Origin: Bacteriovoracaceae bacterium
GTDB taxonomy: Bacteria; Bdellovibrionota; Bacteriovoracia; Bacteriovoracales; Bacteriovoracaceae
Direction: 5' to 3'
Length of the DNA stretch: 26,358 nt
NCBI GenBank assembly: GCA_023146355.1
Contig: JAGLCH010000363.1
Coordinates: 1 to 26,358 of the forward strand
A program made the translations under genes and the position numbers. The notes below the pieces were generated by a model, which had not been told where the DNA came from, made no database searches, and worked only from the letters and a program-made list of their open reading frames with translations. This document shows positions 24,462 through 26,358 of this stretch, one piece after another (within the stretch, counting starts at the first letter, position 1; each line of letters begins with the position of its first letter).

Positions 24462-24665
24462 CTATTTCATCAGCTTCTTCACAGCAAGCCAGTCTTTTTT
24501 TATTTGCTCTATCTTATCGACACAAAGTGGAATCATCTTACTTATCAATTCAGGATCGCAGCTAATATATTCATCCATTAGATGTAGCGATTGGGTCAAG
24601 GTAGAAATATCACCATTAAGATCGTGAATAAGCTTATCTTTATCTTTATCTTTACTCTCCTTCAC
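24462..24665 (-). CDS. Small DHp/H-box-like protein, possible stand-alone phosphotransferase
   Basis: 67 residues from the GTG at 24665, which has AGAGAGG 7 bases upstream. It overlaps the response-regulator gene by 14 bases, so the two are coupled. After a KDKDKDK repeat comes LIHDLNGDISTLTQSLHLM, which resembles the H-box of histidine kinases (H-D/E-L-x-x-P-L) with His14 as the possible phospho-acceptor, although Asp replaces the usual Pro. A second amphipathic helix (PELISKMIPLCVDKIEQIKK) would complete a two-helix DHp hairpin. No ATPase domain follows. It could be a histidine phosphotransfer protein, a kinase decoy, or an unrelated helical hairpin. Confidence 0.55.
   Translation of the reverse strand: MKESKDKDKDKLIHDLNGDISTLTQSLHLMDEYISCDPELISKMIPLCVDKIEQIKKDWLAVKKLMK
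24636..24653 (-). repeat. Three in-frame hexamer repeats
   Basis: ATCTTT occurs three times perfectly in tandem on the plus strand. On the coding strand it gives the KDKDKD run at the start of the small H-box protein, and its last bases fall in the stop codon of the upstream response regulator. Confidence 0.8.
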
Positions 24666-25986
24666 TTTCAATCCTCTCTTTGATGCGATAAAACGAGCTA
24701 CTTGAGATTTTCAGAGCGGAAAATGCCTCGCGAATTCTTCCATGTTTAAGGGCAATGAACTCAGACACAATTTGATTTTCAATCCTTTCCGTATAAGCTT
24801 TAAGTCCATTCTCTTCGATATATGTAATTACTTCTTTTTCAATATTATTTACTGCGAGATCCATGCTGCTGGAAAATTTAGAGGGAAGCTCACTGGGAGT
24901 GATCACACCTGATGTTTTTGCCACCATTAAATCAACTAACTTCTCTAGCTCCCGCACATTTCCAGGCCATGTGTAATTTTTTAAGATGGTCATAGTTTCT
25001 GGTGTCATCACCACCCTGCGAGAACGCTTATCCATAAAGTGGCGAATCAAAATGGGAATATCTCCCCTACGCTTATGAAGATCCTTGAGGACAATATTAA
25101 AGCCCTCAAGTCGATAAAAGAGATCCTCTCGAAAGTCCCCCTCCCTAACCATCATTTCGAGATCATCACAGGTTGCACTGATCAGTCTGAAATTTGAAGT
25201 GACTTGAGTTGAAGATCCCAGAGGAGTGAAGCTTTTTTCTTCGATCACCCGTAGGAGTTTCTTTTGAATTGACTTGGGCATCGTTGCCACTTCATCGAGA
25301 AAAAGTGTTCCCTCATGGGCCAATTCAAGCTTTCCAATTTTTTTTGAAATCGCTCCAGTGAATGCACCCTTTTCATGCCCAAAAAGTTCCGACTCTAAAA
25401 GATTTTCAGGAATCTCAGAGCAGCTCAAGTGAACAAATTTATCGGACTCACCAAAGATCAACTTGTGAATTAACTTAGCAATATAACTCTTACCCGTGCC
25501 TGTGGCCCCGCGAAGATAGATGGGCCGGTCGCTAACGATTACTTCTTTGAGTACTGATAGCTGTTCAATAAGATCACAATCACTAGTGACAAATTCATTC
25601 TTAAAAAATGTTTCAATATATTTTGATGAACGGATGAGATCGAATTTTTTAAGAACAATATCAAAGCTTGCACGGGTAAATGGCTTGGAGAGAAAATCAA
25701 AACAACCTTCATTATAGGCACATTCAATTGTGGCATCATCTTCACGCCCACTAAGGACAACAGGATACGATCCGGCCATGACTACCGGACGGACTAAATC
25801 TAATCCCGCAAGATCTCGTTCAAGGTCAAGATCGAGAAATACCATATCATATGAATTTTCTTTAATTAATTTAAGTGCCACCTCAGAATTTGGGGCATGG
25901 GAGATGTCTCCTTTCTCTCGGAGGAACATCTCAAGGTTTATACGTGCCAGATCATCATCTTCAACTATCAGAAAATTATATTTCAT
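24652..25986 (-). CDS. NtrC-family sigma-54 response regulator
   Basis: 444 residues. The receiver domain (1-120) has the acidic pocket (Glu9-Asp12), the phospho-acceptor Asp52 (VFLDLDL), Ser79 and Lys101 (LSKPF). The AAA+ domain (about 135-355) has Walker A GATGTGKS (160-167), the sigma-54-contacting GAFTGA loop (208-213), Walker B LFLDEV (228-233) and the arginine-finger segment FREDLFYRL. The C-terminus is a Fis-type helix-turn-helix (about 400-440, RIREAFSALKISSSSFYRI). I chose the second ATG (25986), preceded by AGGATAGG; the ATG at 26010 has no ribosome site. No cognate full kinase is nearby. It leads an operon with the small H-box protein and a secreted protein. Confidence 0.92.
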   Translation of the reverse strand: MKYNFLIVEDDDLARINLEMFLREKGDISHAPNSEVALKLIKENSYDMVFLDLDLERDLAGLDLVRPVVMAGSYPVVLSGREDDATIECAYNEGCFDFLSKPFTRASFDIVLKKFDLIRSSKYIETFFKNEFVTSDCDLIEQLSVLKEVIVSDRPIYLRGATGTGKSYIAKLIHKLIFGESDKFVHLSCSEIPENLLESELFGHEKGAFTGAISKKIGKLELAHEGTLFLDEVATMPKSIQKKLLRVIEEKSFTPLGSSTQVTSNFRLISATCDDLEMMVREGDFREDLFYRLEGFNIVLKDLHKRRGDIPILIRHFMDKRSRRVVMTPETMTILKNYTWPGNVRELEKLVDLMVAKTSGVITPSELPSKFSSSMDLAVNNIEKEVITYIEENGLKAYTERIENQIVSEFIALKHGRIREAFSALKISSSSFYRIKERIESEGE

Positions 25987-26207
25987 TTTTCCTATCCTTT
26001 TGCTTTTCATAATCTAAATCGGCACAACAACATCAAAGATTTACTATTTCTCTTTTTTTAGATTTGAGTGCTCAAGCAAAACAAACAACATCTCTTTACA
26101 CTCCTTATCGAAGCTCTATATATCGCTGAATTCACGTGAACTATAACAAATAGGGGCAGAATTTACTTACCTCAATATTTTACTCAATCTTTGACATAAT
26201 AGAGGGT

Positions 26208-26358
26208 ATGAAATCAAAAATCGGATTGACACATTTTTGGGTACTACTATTAATTTTTCTACTAAACGGCTGTATGCCCGACAGTATGACAAAATGGGAA
26301 GAGAACCCCCCTGCGAAGAAGACACTGGCACCAGTAGTAACAGCGGACCCTCCTTCAA
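26208..26358 (+). CDS. Lipoprotein, N-terminal part
   Basis: The gene runs off the window; 50 codons are visible. The N-terminus is a lipoprotein signal: basic start (MKSKIG), hydrophobic core and lipobox LLNGC (Cys22), followed by a polar Pro-rich linker (ENPPAKK, VTADPPS). This predicts a periplasmic or outer-membrane lipoprotein of unknown function. The start is an ATG with AGAGGGT almost touching it and CATAAT just ahead, so the leader may be very short. It is divergent from the response-regulator operon. Confidence 0.7.
   Translation, partial: MKSKIGLTHFWVLLLIFLLNGCMPDSMTKWEENPPAKKTLAPVVTADPPS

Noticed and set aside
26318..26333. CTGGCACCAG near the right end as a fourth repeat copy
   Set aside because: Only eight bases match the repeat core, within a coding region, without flanking similarity.
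26167..26358. Minus-strand frame at the right edge
   Set aside because: The plus strand here encodes a clear lipoprotein signal peptide with lipobox; the antisense frame has no supporting feature.

Overview
The window looks like a chromosomal housekeeping stretch from a moderately AT-rich Gram-negative bacterium. It has lipoproteins, an outer-membrane barrel protein, periplasmic export signals, a sigma-54 activator and RNase Y. This gene mix resembles the Bacteriovorax/Halobacteriovorax branch of the Bdellovibrionota, but that placement is inferred from protein style, not from a marker gene. I see no rRNA, tRNA, CRISPR array, insertion sequence or phage gene. No gene-free stretch exceeds 300 bases.

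Layout. 1-252: end of an upstream transcript with a strong hairpin terminator. 253-3783 (-): a large S8 lipoprotein protease with a tripeptidyl-peptidase-II-like layout. 3911-5308 (-): an XRE-type regulator followed directly by a secreted vWA-like protein, divergent from a pentapeptide-repeat gene (5449-5901, +). The shared promoter region carries a tandem 18-bp repeat and a palindrome. 6119-8495 (-): nadC-nadB (NAD synthesis), divergent from a short ComEC-domain membrane protein (8593-9699, +), which meets a PorV-like outer-membrane protein tail to tail (9696-10808, -). 10914-15722 (-): a FAD/Fe-S D-2-hydroxyacid dehydrogenase, gloA and a CorC/CNNM membrane protein. Each is followed, within 4 bp of its stop codon, by a copy of a GC-rich repeat family. 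15932-16834 (+): a tRNA-dihydrouridine synthase. 16831-18864 (-): SDR, small membrane protein and glutaminase as one operon. 18962-22611 (-): ftsY, zapA, 5-formyl-THF cyclo-ligase and RNase Y. 22687-23649 (+): epmA. 23646-25986 (-): a sigma-54 response regulator, a tiny H-box protein and a secreted protein, tightly coupled. 26208-end (+): start of a lipoprotein gene.

How the genes work together. nadC and nadB make nicotinate mononucleotide from aspartate-derived iminoaspartate. gloA and the dehydrogenase could together clear methylglyoxal via D-lactate. ftsY, zapA and rny link membrane targeting, division and mRNA decay. The two most unusual loci are the response-regulator operon with a stand-alone DHp-like protein of about 67 residues, and the repeat family anchored at stop codons. 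Also worth a look are the XRE/pentapeptide control region and a long, potentially bistable leader in front of the CorC gene.
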